DNA from: an uncultured cyanobacterium
GTDB lineage: Bacteria; Cyanobacteriota; Cyanobacteriia; Cyanobacteriales; Microcystaceae
Assembly: GCA_903887375.1 (NCBI GenBank)
Contig: CAISPN010000101.1
Coordinates: 1-46,300 of the forward strand
DNA length: 46,300 nucleotides
Direction: 5' to 3'
Position 1 is the first letter of the stretch. Every line of letters begins with the position of its first letter. Shown here piece after piece: positions 33,024 through 41,628 of the stretch. The notes below the pieces were generated by a model that searched no databases, was not told the DNA's origin, and saw nothing but the letters and a program-made list of their open reading frames with translations. The translations under genes and the position numbers were made by a program.

Positions 33024-34673
33024 ATGCAAAAAATCAAATCATCTCTAAGTTTAACTATTTTTGCTGGGATTTTGAGCATATTACCAGCAAAAGCTGCTGA
33101 TAAAATTCTCTTGACCTATGGTCCTTTGGGATTTTCTTTGCCAGTAGCTTCACTAGAAGCCTATGCCAAAAATGGTACTGTAGATTCTGATTTGTCCTTT
33201 TATCTCAATAATCTCAGCTCAAAAGATCGCGAAACATTTAAAGAAGTACTAACCAAAAAAATTCCTTTAGATCCAGTCATGACCTCACGGTTTCTCAATT
33301 CGGCTATTGGAGAGAGGTTTATGTCTAATATAGGCAGTTTAATGACTATTGAAGGTAACATAAACGGCAAATATGCAATTAGAGGCGCAATAGTTCAAGC
33401 TGCATTTGAGCCTCAAGGATTCACCTTATTAGGATTTTTTAAAAAATTTCCCACTAATATTCAATTTCAGGGCGAAAAGCTTCTTGGTTTTTCTAAAGGT
33501 GTCTCTCTGATTACTCAAGCAACAGATCTACTTGTTGATAAAATGCATCAATGGACAGCTGATGAGTCCTCTTTGGTTAAGCCCCCAGTAGATTTTGCTG
33601 CTATGCCGGATCTTCGCAGACCTGGAAAGTATCAATTTACAAAAGAAATCTGGCAGCTCAATGATTCTGCTCGTAATCGTCAACTCTATGTGATACTATA
33701 CAAGCCCATAGTTACTACAGAGCAAAAAATCCCAGTGATTGTTTTTTCTCATGGATTTGCTTCTAAACCAGAAGATTTCCAAGGACAAGCCCAACATGCT
33801 GCCAGCTATGGATTTCTGGTAGCTTTACCCCAGCATCCTGGAAGTGATTATCAATATGCCAAAGATACTTTAGAGGGTTATCATCGCAATACCTTTGATG
33901 TCAATGAATTTATTAATCGTCCCTTAGATCTAAGCTATGTTTTAGATGAGCTAGGACGCAGAAACCAAAGTCAGTTTGCCGGAAAGCTCAACTTGGATTC
34001 AGTCGGAGCTTTTGGACATTCTTTTGGTGGCTATACTGTATTTGCTTTAGCTGGTGCAAGGATTGATTTCGATTACCTCAGTGAGCAATGTAGTAAAGAT
34101 TATGGTATGTTTGACAATGCTTTGCTGTTAGAATGTAGGGCTCTAGAATTGCCTCGTAAAGATTATAATTTTCGGGATAAACGTGTTGTTGCGGTGATGG
34201 CTTTAAATCCGGTCAACCGTGCTATCTATGGCGAAAAGGGTATCAATGAAGTAAATATTCCCGTGCTGATTGGCTCTGGCAGTTATGATCCAGCTACTCC
34301 GCCTATATTTGAGCAAATCAAGACTTTTACCTGGCTCAAAGAGCCTATTAAATACTTAGTATTGGCAGAGGGACAAGCTCATGTTGATTTTTCCAAAATG
34401 GATGCTGGTCTCACTTCAGCGGTTGAGTCTATGGCAAATGTGAAATTACCTGACCCGGCTGATCTGCATAATTATTTTTATGCCTTATCTACCGCATTTA
34501 GCCAGGTCTATCTGTCGCAGAATAAAGATTATCTTCCTTATCTCAATGCATCCTATGCTCAATACCTAAGTAAAGGAGATAAGTTTAAGCTTGGGTTTAT
34601 CAGCGCAGCTTCAAGTGAAAAATTGAGCCAACAAATCGAAAGCTTTAAGGCAGCAAATAACATTCAGCGCTAA
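33024..34673 (+). CDS. Secreted alpha/beta hydrolase with N-terminal DUF1400 domain
   Basis: 549 residues. A signal peptide (SLSLTIFAGILSILPAKA) is followed by a DUF1400-type helical domain (~28-150) and an alpha/beta hydrolase related to PAF-acetylhydrolase/dienelactone hydrolases. The nucleophile is S333 in GAFGHSFGGYT, with VIVFSHGFASKPEDF as oxyanion region and a late LAEGQAHVDF that may hold the catalytic histidine. This fusion is common in cyanobacteria, where the proteins are predicted periplasmic lipases. The substrate is unknown. It lies 18 bp after the glycosyltransferase. Confidence 0.87.
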   Translation: MQKIKSSLSLTIFAGILSILPAKAADKILLTYGPLGFSLPVASLEAYAKNGTVDSDLSFYLNNLSSKDRETFKEVLTKKIPLDPVMTSRFLNSAIGERFMSNIGSLMTIEGNINGKYAIRGAIVQAAFEPQGFTLLGFFKKFPTNIQFQGEKLLGFSKGVSLITQATDLLVDKMHQWTADESSLVKPPVDFAAMPDLRRPGKYQFTKEIWQLNDSARNRQLYVILYKPIVTTEQKIPVIVFSHGFASKPEDFQGQAQHAASYGFLVALPQHPGSDYQYAKDTLEGYHRNTFDVNEFINRPLDLSYVLDELGRRNQSQFAGKLNLDSVGAFGHSFGGYTVFALAGARIDFDYLSEQCSKDYGMFDNALLLECRALELPRKDYNFRDKRVVAVMALNPVNRAIYGEKGINEVNIPVLIGSGSYDPATPPIFEQIKTFTWLKEPIKYLVLAEGQAHVDFSKMDAGLTSAVESMANVKLPDPADLHNYFYALSTAFSQVYLSQNKDYLPYLNASYAQYLSKGDKFKLGFISAASSEKLSQQIESFKAANNIQR

Positions 34674-34685
34674 ATAATTTGTATT

Positions 34686-35465
34686 ATGATTATCTCAAAT
34701 TCAACTCCCCGAATCTCACTAAAAAATCAACGTGCTCTAATCACTGGCGCATCTCGCGGTATCGGCGCTGAAATTGCCGCGCTCTTTGCTGGTGCTGGGG
34801 CTGACCTTGTTATTACTGGCCGAGATGTATCTGGTCTAGAAGCTACCCAGCAGATGGTTGAAAAGGCAGGATCTCGCTGTTTGAGCCTGGTAAGTGATCT
34901 GCGTACTGTTGAAGGCGCTCACTTTGTGGGAAACAAAGCACTCGAATTTTTTGGCACAGTCGATATTCTCGTTAACAACGCAGGCATTGTATATATCGAA
35001 AGTTTGCTGGAAACTACTGTTGAGCATTGGGAGGAAACACAGAACCTCAATCTAAGAGCGCCTCTGCTTCTTGCTCAGACAGTAGTCCCAAAAATGATTG
35101 AACAGCGCCGCGGGAAAGTGATTAATATCTCGTCGATAGCAGGAGTACTGGCACCAGAGGGCCATGCTGCATACAGCGCATCTAAAGCAGGATTGAATCT
35201 ACTCACTCAGATGATGGCTGCTGAATGGGCGCAGTTCAACATACAAGCTAATGCTGTAGCCCCGACAGTCATTCTCACAGCCATGGGTCAACAGGTTTGG
35301 GGCGAGCCGGCTAAGGGTGACCCAATGAAAGCCCGCATCCCATCTCGTCGCTTTGGCGAGCCTATCGAAGTTGCAGATCTGGTTCTCTTTTTGGCATCTT
35401 CTCTGTCTGATTTCATCTGCGGGCAAGTGATTCGTGTTGATGGTGGTCTTTCTGCTGTTTGCTAG
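34686..35465 (+). CDS. Short-chain dehydrogenase/reductase
   Basis: 259 residues, classical SDR. The cofactor motif GASRGIGAEIA is at 21-31, the NNAG motif at 97-100, the catalytic serine in VINISSIAG and Y163-x3-K167 in AAYSASKAGL. Family members act on alcohols, ketones or sugars with NAD(P). Substrate is not predictable. Base composition looks higher in G+C than the genes around it (a 60-base sample gives about 48% against about 32% in the hydrolase gene), which hints at separate acquisition. It starts 12 bp after the hydrolase stop. Confidence 0.9.
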   Translation: MIISNSTPRISLKNQRALITGASRGIGAEIAALFAGAGADLVITGRDVSGLEATQQMVEKAGSRCLSLVSDLRTVEGAHFVGNKALEFFGTVDILVNNAGIVYIESLLETTVEHWEETQNLNLRAPLLLAQTVVPKMIEQRRGKVINISSIAGVLAPEGHAAYSASKAGLNLLTQMMAAEWAQFNIQANAVAPTVILTAMGQQVWGEPAKGDPMKARIPSRRFGEPIEVADLVLFLASSLSDFICGQVIRVDGGLSAVC

Positions 35466-35583
35466 GTTGAATATTAGAAAGATTAATGATTTCCCTATAA
35501 TAATACTTAGAAGATATTGTTAATCTGAATTAACTGCATTGCACATTCTATTTATCCCACAAAAAAAAGATTAAAAGATTAAT

Positions 35584-36480
35584 ATGAATATATTGGGACT
35601 TTTCAAGCCAGAGTATTTTTATCAACCAAAAGTAGCTCTCAGAAGAATCATACCTTTTGCAAAGAAAGAAACTAGTGAATTTGTAGAAAGAGAACTCCCT
35701 TGGGGCATGACCATCTCTGTTCGCCGACTTGAGGAGCATGAGAAGATGCTATCCGTACTGGGTGTCTGTGACTTAATAGTAACTGAATCTCTATGGCGCT
35801 TAACCCAACCTGGAGAATTGGCAGTTGATGTTGGAGCCAATATTGGTTATATGAGTTCTATCTTGGCTAAGCGGGTTGGGAGCAAAGGTTCAGTTTATTC
35901 TTTTGAGGCACATCCAGAAATTTTTAAAGAATTAAAACATAATGTTAAAAGGTGGGAGCAGGATAATAATATTAACAATATATCTATACAGAATTTAGCA
36001 GTTTCTGATAAGTCTGGCTTTCTTAAATTAGGTGTTCCTGAAGCTTTTAATTAAAATCGTGGAATTTCATCTATTGTTACCGATAATGATGAAATTGCAA
36101 ATAAATCCTCAGTTTTGACTGTCCAAGCCTCTACCCTAGATGAATTTTTAGTTGATAAAAATATAGGTGTTCTAAAAATTGATGTTGAAGGGCACGAAAT
36201 CCAGGTTCTAAAAGGTGCAGAAAATCTTTTAAAAACAAGACGAATACGTGATTGTGTGTTTGAAGAACATAACATTTATCCTACCACTGTAACTGATTAT
36301 TTTGAAAGTATGGGCTATAAAGTTTTTAGAATTGCTAAAGGTTTTAAAAAGCCAATTTTATTAGATCCAACTTCTACCGATTTGATTAGTCACTGGCAAC
36401 CTCAAAATTTTTTAGCTACTATAAATCCTCAGCGTGTAATCAGTCTTTTTGAAAAATCTCCTTGGCAAAGCTTAAGCTAG
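35584..36480 (+). pseudogene. FkbM methyltransferase gene interrupted by one in-frame stop
   Basis: The frame from ATG 35584 reads a normal FkbM N-terminal half: VDVGANIGYM for SAM, FEAHPEIF for the acidic strand. It hits TAA at 36052-36054 (VPEAFN then stop). The same frame then continues without shift as NRGISSIVTDNDE, LDEFLVDK, the second FkbM block VLKIDVEGHEIQVLKGAE and a normal C-terminus, ending TAG at 36478-36480. Without the stop it would be 298 residues. GAA to TAA would explain the change. Either a recent nonsense mutation, a sequencing error or readthrough; the downstream part is well preserved. The end shares a palindromic CTAG with murG. Confidence 0.85.
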
Positions 36481-37511
36481 AGTTCTCGGATAATCCTTGC
36501 CATCTGCTGAGCGCTGTCAAAAACCGCCAGATCTAAGCAGGCTTGCCTCATTTGTTCTAGTTTTACTGGATTTTTGATCAAATCAAGCACCAACTGCTCT
36601 AAAACTTCAGCTGTGATTTTTTCTTGACGATAGACAAGGGCAGCCCCAACTTGTTCAAATGCCCTGGCGTTATAGTATTGATGATCCTCTGCGGCAAAGG
36701 GAAAGGGAATCAAGATAGAAGGAGTTGAGGTCACCGCTAATTCTGCCAAGGTTGCCGAACCGGAGCGACTGATTACCAAATCTGCTCTTTGAAACAAGCC
36801 AGCCATATTTTTGTAAAAAGAAAAAGGTTGATAGCCTTGGCTATCTAGTTTTCCATTGTCTTTTTCTCCAGTTAGATGGACTATCTGCGCACCTTCATTT
36901 ACCCAAGCAGGGACACAAGATCTAACTAAGTTGTTGAGGGCTATTGCCCCTTGAGATCCTCCCACTATCACAATCAAAAATTTATCTTTAGTCAGAGGAA
37001 TATCAAGGCTTTGTGGGCTTAAAAAAGAATCTCTTACAGGATTGCCTACCAATTTAGTATTTTTTAAATAAGATGCCGTCTGGCGAAATCCGATAGCAGT
37101 GACAGTGCAAAAGCGACTTAAAAAACGGGTAACCTTACCGGGAATCGAATTTGATTCATGCAATACTACTGGTATGCCAGCCCAATAGGCGGCTAAGATA
37201 GCTGGCGCTGCGATATAGCCTCCAGTAGTAAAGACCGCATCAATTTTCAGCTCTGATAGTAAAGATTTAACCTTTAGTATTGCCTGTAATTGACTCAAGA
37301 TGACCTTAATGGTAGAAAGGCTTATTTTGCGAGATTGAAAACCTTGGACTTTGATTATATGGATAGGATAATCGCTAGGCACTAAAGAGCGTTCCATGCG
37401 GTCTGCCACACCTAACCATTCAATTTGGTAATCTTTGAGATATTCAGCTACTGCTAAAGCTGGAAAGAGATGACCTCCAGTACCGCTGGCGGCAATTAAC
37501 AGACGTTTCAT
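36477..37511 (-). CDS. murG: UDP-GlcNAc:undecaprenyl-pyrophosphoryl-MurNAc-pentapeptide GlcNAc transferase
   Basis: 344 residues, GT-B peripheral membrane enzyme that turns lipid I into lipid II in peptidoglycan synthesis. ASGTGGHLFPALAVA is the N-terminal glycine loop, HESNSIPGK the acceptor region, VGGSQGA the hinge glycine loop and RSGSATLAE with FPFAAEDHQ the donor site. Length is near normal. It is not in a dcw cluster. It is convergent with the broken FkbM gene (4-bp CTAG shared) and divergent from the NTF2-like gene. Confidence 0.95.
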   Translation of the reverse strand: MKRLLIAASGTGGHLFPALAVAEYLKDYQIEWLGVADRMERSLVPSDYPIHIIKVQGFQSRKISLSTIKVILSQLQAILKVKSLLSELKIDAVFTTGGYIAAPAILAAYWAGIPVVLHESNSIPGKVTRFLSRFCTVTAIGFRQTASYLKNTKLVGNPVRDSFLSPQSLDIPLTKDKFLIVIVGGSQGAIALNNLVRSCVPAWVNEGAQIVHLTGEKDNGKLDSQGYQPFSFYKNMAGLFQRADLVISRSGSATLAELAVTSTPSILIPFPFAAEDHQYYNARAFEQVGAALVYRQEKITAEVLEQLVLDLIKNPVKLEQMRQACLDLAVFDSAQQMARIIREL

Positions 37512-37563
37512 TCTATTTTCTGTTTACAATGGTTAAACAAGGTTAATTTAATATCATTTTGCT

Positions 37564-38349
37564 ATGGACATCTTTTCACGAGCGGGTAAATTTCGTTGGA
37601 CCTCTTTACTTTTGGGTTTAAGTTTACCTCTGCTGTTGGTTCACAACGTCAAAGCCGCTAGTCCAGAAAGTGCGCCAAATGATTTAAGAAATAGTATAGC
37701 CAGTATAGACAATGCGGCCAATGCGCATCGGCTCGAGGATTTACTCAAATTCTATAGCCCTAACTTTAGCACTACAGATGGGCTAGATGAAAGAGCGTTA
37801 AAAAAATCTCTCTTTGAACTTTGGAAACAATATCCTGATTTGCACTATCAGACCCGTTTGCTCAGTTGGGAGCAAAGCAAAGATGGACTAGTAGCAGAGA
37901 CAGAGACCAATATTCAAGGAACCAGTCCCCAAAAAGGTACAATTTTTACCCTCAAATCTACAATCAAATCGCGTCAGTTGTTGAGGCAGAATCAAATAGT
38001 AAAACAAGAGATCTTAGCAGAGAGCACTCAGATCCAAAGTGGTGTTAAACCTCCACAAGTCCAAATTGATCTTCCCAAATCAGTTAAGGTTACTCAGCAG
38101 TATGACTTTGATGTGATTATCAAAGAGCCACTGAGTAACCAGGTAGCGGTTGGTTATGCTATCGAGGATAAGGTTGACCCGGCCAAGTACCTTAAGCCAA
38201 GCACTCTTGATTTAGAAGTATTGCAAGCCGGTGGTATTTTCAAAAGGGGCAAGGCGCCCAATACACCTGAAGATAGGTGGTTATCTGCCATCTTAATTCA
38301 AAGCGATGGAATGACTATAGTCACCCAAAGACTCAAAGTTGAAAGATAA
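37564..38349 (+). CDS. Secreted NTF2-like protein of unknown function
   Basis: 261 residues. A membrane/signal segment (TSLLLGLSLPLLLVHNVKA) is followed by a domain (~40-150) with the SnoaL/NTF2-like pattern IDNAANAHRLEDLLKFYSPNF...TTDGLDERALKKSL. A beta-rich C-terminal part starts near residue 160 (PPQVQIDLPKSVKVTQQYDF), probably Ig-like. Such proteins occur widely in cyanobacteria; no activity is known. It is monocistronic and convergent with phoD across 10 bp. Confidence 0.75.
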   Translation: MDIFSRAGKFRWTSLLLGLSLPLLLVHNVKAASPESAPNDLRNSIASIDNAANAHRLEDLLKFYSPNFSTTDGLDERALKKSLFELWKQYPDLHYQTRLLSWEQSKDGLVAETETNIQGTSPQKGTIFTLKSTIKSRQLLRQNQIVKQEILAESTQIQSGVKPPQVQIDLPKSVKVTQQYDFDVIIKEPLSNQVAVGYAIEDKVDPAKYLKPSTLDLEVLQAGGIFKRGKAPNTPEDRWLSAILIQSDGMTIVTQRLKVER

Positions 38350-38351
38350 AA

Positions 38352-38374
38352 AACAGATATTATTTTTTTCTGTT
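38352..38374. terminator. Possible bidirectional stem-loop between convergent genes
   Basis: AACAGA (38352-38357) pairs with TCTGTT (38369-38374) around a T-rich loop, with A-runs on the left. It lies between the stops of the NTF2-like gene and phoD and runs a few bases into the latter. The stem is short, so this is tentative. Confidence 0.3.
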
Positions 38375-40231
38375 GAATTTGCGCGCTGTTGCAAGAATAC
38401 CTAAACCAGCTATAGCCCCAAGGATATTTGATGGTTCAGGTACCGCTTGGGCCTCTAGCTGGAAACCCAAAATATGGCGCACAGGGTTATTGGGATCTAT
38501 CTGGGGAAAGGTATTAGCACCGTAGGAATTAATTCCATAGGTATCTACTGAGAGAGTTTTTCCATCAGCACTGATTCCGAATATAGTGTAATTGAACGTG
38601 TCCGGGCTATAGAAATCCACCGGCTGGCGCAAAGAGTTGGCATTGGGATCGCCATCACGAAAGACATTACTCAATCCCCGATAATTAGGATCAAGTCCGA
38701 TTGGATTAACTCCCAAGTTAGCTTCTTGAGCAGCTAAAGTATCTGCAAGTGTTTTGATATTAGAGAAGCTGTGGTTAGTGATTGTATCAGGTCCGCCAGC
38801 TCCAACAGGCCCAGTGACAATTGAGATTACTCCATCGAGAGTGATGCGCTTACTATTGATATTGTTAATATCGCTCAGGTAAGTTATCTCATTGACCCGG
38901 GTTAAGTGATCGTCGGTAGAGATAAAGACTACGTTTTTAATACCATTATCAGCAATGAATTTAAGTAGATCATTGCGCTCAGCTCTATATTCGCCAATCC
39001 AAGATTTCCCACCATCTCCTGCTGTTGGCCCTAAAGCTAGACCAATCTCATCCATAGGAGAGGAAGTGGCAATAAACTTCCAAGTGGTCTTGTCTGTTTG
39101 GGCCTGTAGTAAGGTCTGTTTGAGCCAGGCAAGTTGAGTCTGACCGATCATTGTGCGATCTGGATTACTGCCACGAGATGAGAGTGTATCATCAGCGCCA
39201 GTAGCTGTTTTCATACGGATGTCACGATAGGAGCGATCATCTACATTGATAAAGATACTATTAGCTCCCCACTTTTGGGCTAAATACATCTGCTGGGTAC
39301 CGTTACTACGCGGATCATTAGGAGCAATAACTATTGATTCACTAACTGGTTGATAAGCATCATAGGCTTTTAGCAAGGCGTTAAAGGCACTTGTCTTATT
39401 GATAAAATTACCTGTAGTGTTGACGTCATTAATAATATTAGTTGGATCTACACCTAGGCCCAGAGCATTAGCCGCAGGGGCGCCGCCATTAATGAGCTGA
39501 TTATTGCCCAACTCATGGTTATCTATCAAATAATAATTGCCCTGGGATGGAAAGAGATTAGATAGACCAGAAAAACTACCACTAGAAGTTACAGGCTGGA
39601 GATTTTCACGATATTTTCTTAGGTAATCTTGATAGGCCTGGTTGATTGAGTTAGCAGTAGGATTGTTTAAACTGGTAGTTGCCGGAGAAATAGTACTTGC
39701 AGTCTCATAGATATTATCACCTAGATTGACGTAGTAATTGAGATTGTTATTGGCAAAGCCTGCTAATGATGGATAGGGTCGCCATTTACCGTCATAATCT
39801 CCACTAAAGCCAAATTTAACCGCTACTTGAGCAGTAGGATCTGGCGCAGTGGAAAAGGTTCCAACTTGAGAAAATGTATTATCTTGCTGATTTTGAAATC
39901 TATAATAGTATTTAGTTCCACTACTTAATCCGCTTGCGTTGATTTTTAATGTGTAATCGGCATTGGCATCAGTAATACCAGAATAGATTTTGTTAACCTT
40001 GGCAAAGTTAGCATCGGTGGAAATTTGCAGATTTAGATTACTAACTATACCATTTTGATTAGTGTCAGTGGTTCTGGTCCAAAAAATACCGCTGTTACCG
40101 GTGGGATTACCTGCATTAGCACCTGTAAATAATGTTTCTGCCTGAGTCTTTAAAGCTAGCAAGTTTAAAGATGAAGATAGAATTGTTAGAGTCGCTAAAG
40201 AATATTGAAATTTTGACAACATGGGAACCAT
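38360..40231 (-). CDS. PhoD-like alkaline phosphatase with PEP-CTERM anchor
   Basis: 623 residues from ATG 40231; ATG 40222 (MLSKFQYSLATLTIL) gives a better signal peptide. A fibronectin-like N-terminal strand region (~35-125, KYYYRFQNQ) precedes a metallophosphatase domain with GDYDGKWRPYPS, VNLGDNIYET, LIDNHELGNNQ and ISTDDHLTR carrying the metal ligands. It hydrolyses phosphomonoesters or diesters outside the cytoplasm. The C-terminus AVPEPSNILGAIAGLGILAT plus a basic tail is a PEP-CTERM sorting signal, which implies processing by an exosortase elsewhere. An array of Pho-box-like repeats lies 38 bp upstream, indicating control by phosphate starvation. Confidence 0.9.
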   Translation of the reverse strand: MVPMLSKFQYSLATLTILSSSLNLLALKTQAETLFTGANAGNPTGNSGIFWTRTTDTNQNGIVSNLNLQISTDANFAKVNKIYSGITDANADYTLKINASGLSSGTKYYYRFQNQQDNTFSQVGTFSTAPDPTAQVAVKFGFSGDYDGKWRPYPSLAGFANNNLNYYVNLGDNIYETASTISPATTSLNNPTANSINQAYQDYLRKYRENLQPVTSSGSFSGLSNLFPSQGNYYLIDNHELGNNQLINGGAPAANALGLGVDPTNIINDVNTTGNFINKTSAFNALLKAYDAYQPVSESIVIAPNDPRSNGTQQMYLAQKWGANSIFINVDDRSYRDIRMKTATGADDTLSSRGSNPDRTMIGQTQLAWLKQTLLQAQTDKTTWKFIATSSPMDEIGLALGPTAGDGGKSWIGEYRAERNDLLKFIADNGIKNVVFISTDDHLTRVNEITYLSDINNINSKRITLDGVISIVTGPVGAGGPDTITNHSFSNIKTLADTLAAQEANLGVNPIGLDPNYRGLSNVFRDGDPNANSLRQPVDFYSPDTFNYTIFGISADGKTLSVDTYGINSYGANTFPQIDPNNPVRHILGFQLEAQAVPEPSNILGAIAGLGILATARKFNRKK

Positions 40232-40268
40232 TGAAAGTAGTTATTTTAACTCCCAAGTTAAAGCAGTT

Positions 40269-40309
40269 AGGTTAAATCCAGTTAATGTTTTGGTAAAGCT
40301 TTGGTTAAA
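40269..40309 (-). promoter_or_regulatory. Pho-box-like repeat array upstream of the PhoD gene
   Basis: Read on the gene's strand: TTTAACCA-AAG-CTTTACCA-AAA-CATTAACT-GGA-TTTAACCT. Eight-base units recur every 11 bases. The first and fourth fit the cyanobacterial Pho-box pattern PyTTAAPyPy(T/A) exactly, the second with one mismatch and the third poorly. It should bind the SphR/PhoB response regulator. A possible -10 TAAAAT follows near 40241-40246. Confidence 0.7.
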
Positions 40310-40325
40310 CAATTTTTAGCAATAA

Positions 40326-41210
40326 CTAATCTAGAAAATTGATTTTTCCTTGATCGCCATCTAGCTCTACCATTGCGCCTAATTTTAATGCCGCATTGAC
40401 CCCGTCATGACCAAAGGGTAGATCCCAGACAATTGGTATAGATAGATCCCTAAGTCGATTTTGTAATACTTTTTCGAGTGAACCAAGCCCTTGATCGCAT
40501 TTACTAAATCGGCCTAGGGCAATCCCTTTTACTTTTTTGAGCAAGCCAGATAGGCGCCATTGGGTTAGCATTCTATCGATGCGGTAGGGGCTTTCACCTA
40601 CATCTTCTAATGCCAATATGCTGTCAGTGAGATCTGGCAGAAGAATTGTTCCTAGAAGAGCTGTAGCTACTGTTAGATTGCCAACTAGCAATCTGCCTGT
40701 TGCTGCGCCACCACCCCAGCCTTTTCCCAATAGTGGCTCTGGTTTTTCTCCTTCTAGCAGGCTAAACATTCTCTGACATGACCAATCAGGTTCTTGAGCC
40801 AAAGTAGTCAGCACAGGTCCATGTATGCTTGAAATAGAATTTTTCTGCAAACTCCAAAGTAAAGCAGTCACATCAGAAAAGCCAATTAGCCACTTGGGAT
40901 CGGTTTCCCCCCAGAGATGATCTTCTAGTAAGCGCATGCTGCCATAGCCACCACGACTACAGATAATAGCCTTGATCTGAGGATCTTGCCAGGCCCATTG
41001 GAGAGAATTTCTTCTCTGCTTATCACTACCGGCAAGATAATCATCAGAACTATCCCAATGCTCAGCTAGTTCTACTTGATAGCCTCGAGAGCGCCATATT
41101 TCAAGGCCCTGGTAAAAACTATCTATTTCACGCAGAGCCCCACTGGGAGATACTACCGCCACTCTATCGCCTGGTCGCAATATAGGTGGTAGTTTAGATA
41201 TCAAAGACAT
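40326..41210 (-). CDS. ldcA: LD-carboxypeptidase (peptidase S66)
   Basis: 294 residues, serine peptidase that removes the terminal D-alanine of murein tetrapeptides in peptidoglycan recycling. SRGGYGSMRLL and nucleophile S112 in IGFSDVTALL, E202 in LALEDVGESPYRID and H268 in PFGHDGVNAALKLG give the Ser-Glu-His triad of the family. It is cytoplasmic, with no signal peptide. Its start overlaps the preceding small membrane protein gene by 17 bp. Confidence 0.92.
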   Translation of the reverse strand: MSLISKLPPILRPGDRVAVVSPSGALREIDSFYQGLEIWRSRGYQVELAEHWDSSDDYLAGSDKQRRNSLQWAWQDPQIKAIICSRGGYGSMRLLEDHLWGETDPKWLIGFSDVTALLWSLQKNSISSIHGPVLTTLAQEPDWSCQRMFSLLEGEKPEPLLGKGWGGGAATGRLLVGNLTVATALLGTILLPDLTDSILALEDVGESPYRIDRMLTQWRLSGLLKKVKGIALGRFSKCDQGLGSLEKVLQNRLRDLSIPIVWDLPFGHDGVNAALKLGAMVELDGDQGKINFLD

Positions 41211-41595
41211 CTAGATCTATAGCTTTGGAACCACCTGCTTGTAACTGGCGCAGCAGAGTACTTAGTTGGCGCCAGATCAGTCCACCAATAAGTATAGTCA
41301 CCAAAATAGAAAAGCCATAGGCAAACCATAGTCCAATACTGAAAATATTCAGCCCAGAAGCTAAAAATATACAGACCCCAATACATATTCCCAAAAATGA
41401 GAAAAATAAGTTGAAATCTTGAATTTCGGTAGCTTTTTTAGCTTGGCGATTGGCCGACCAAGACTTGAGAGATTGTTTTAAGGTTGCTTCAAAGGCTAGT
41501 CCTGAAGTTATCCCCATCAAAAGACCTACTGTCAGTAAAAAATAAGGTGGCTGGGCCAAAAAATAGTAATAGCTCTGAAGGTCGTTGTCTAGCAA
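41194..41595 (-). CDS. Small membrane protein of unknown function
   Basis: 133 residues with three hydrophobic segments: YFLLTVGLLMGITSGLAF (~18-36), LFFSFLGICIGVCIFLASGL (~63-82) and LWFAYGFSILVTILIGGLIW (~89-108). A basic loop (SWSANRQAKKATEIQ) separates the first two. No family recognised. The 3' end overlaps ldcA by 17 bp, and the ABC1-kinase gene ends 33 bp before its start on the same strand, so the three genes are probably one unit. Confidence 0.78.
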   Translation of the reverse strand: MLDNDLQSYYYFLAQPPYFLLTVGLLMGITSGLAFEATLKQSLKSWSANRQAKKATEIQDFNLFFSFLGICIGVCIFLASGLNIFSIGLWFAYGFSILVTILIGGLIWRQLSTLLRQLQAGGSKAIDLDVFDI

Positions 41596-41628
41596 ATTGT
41601 TATCCCCACTTGATTAGTAATTAGTAAT

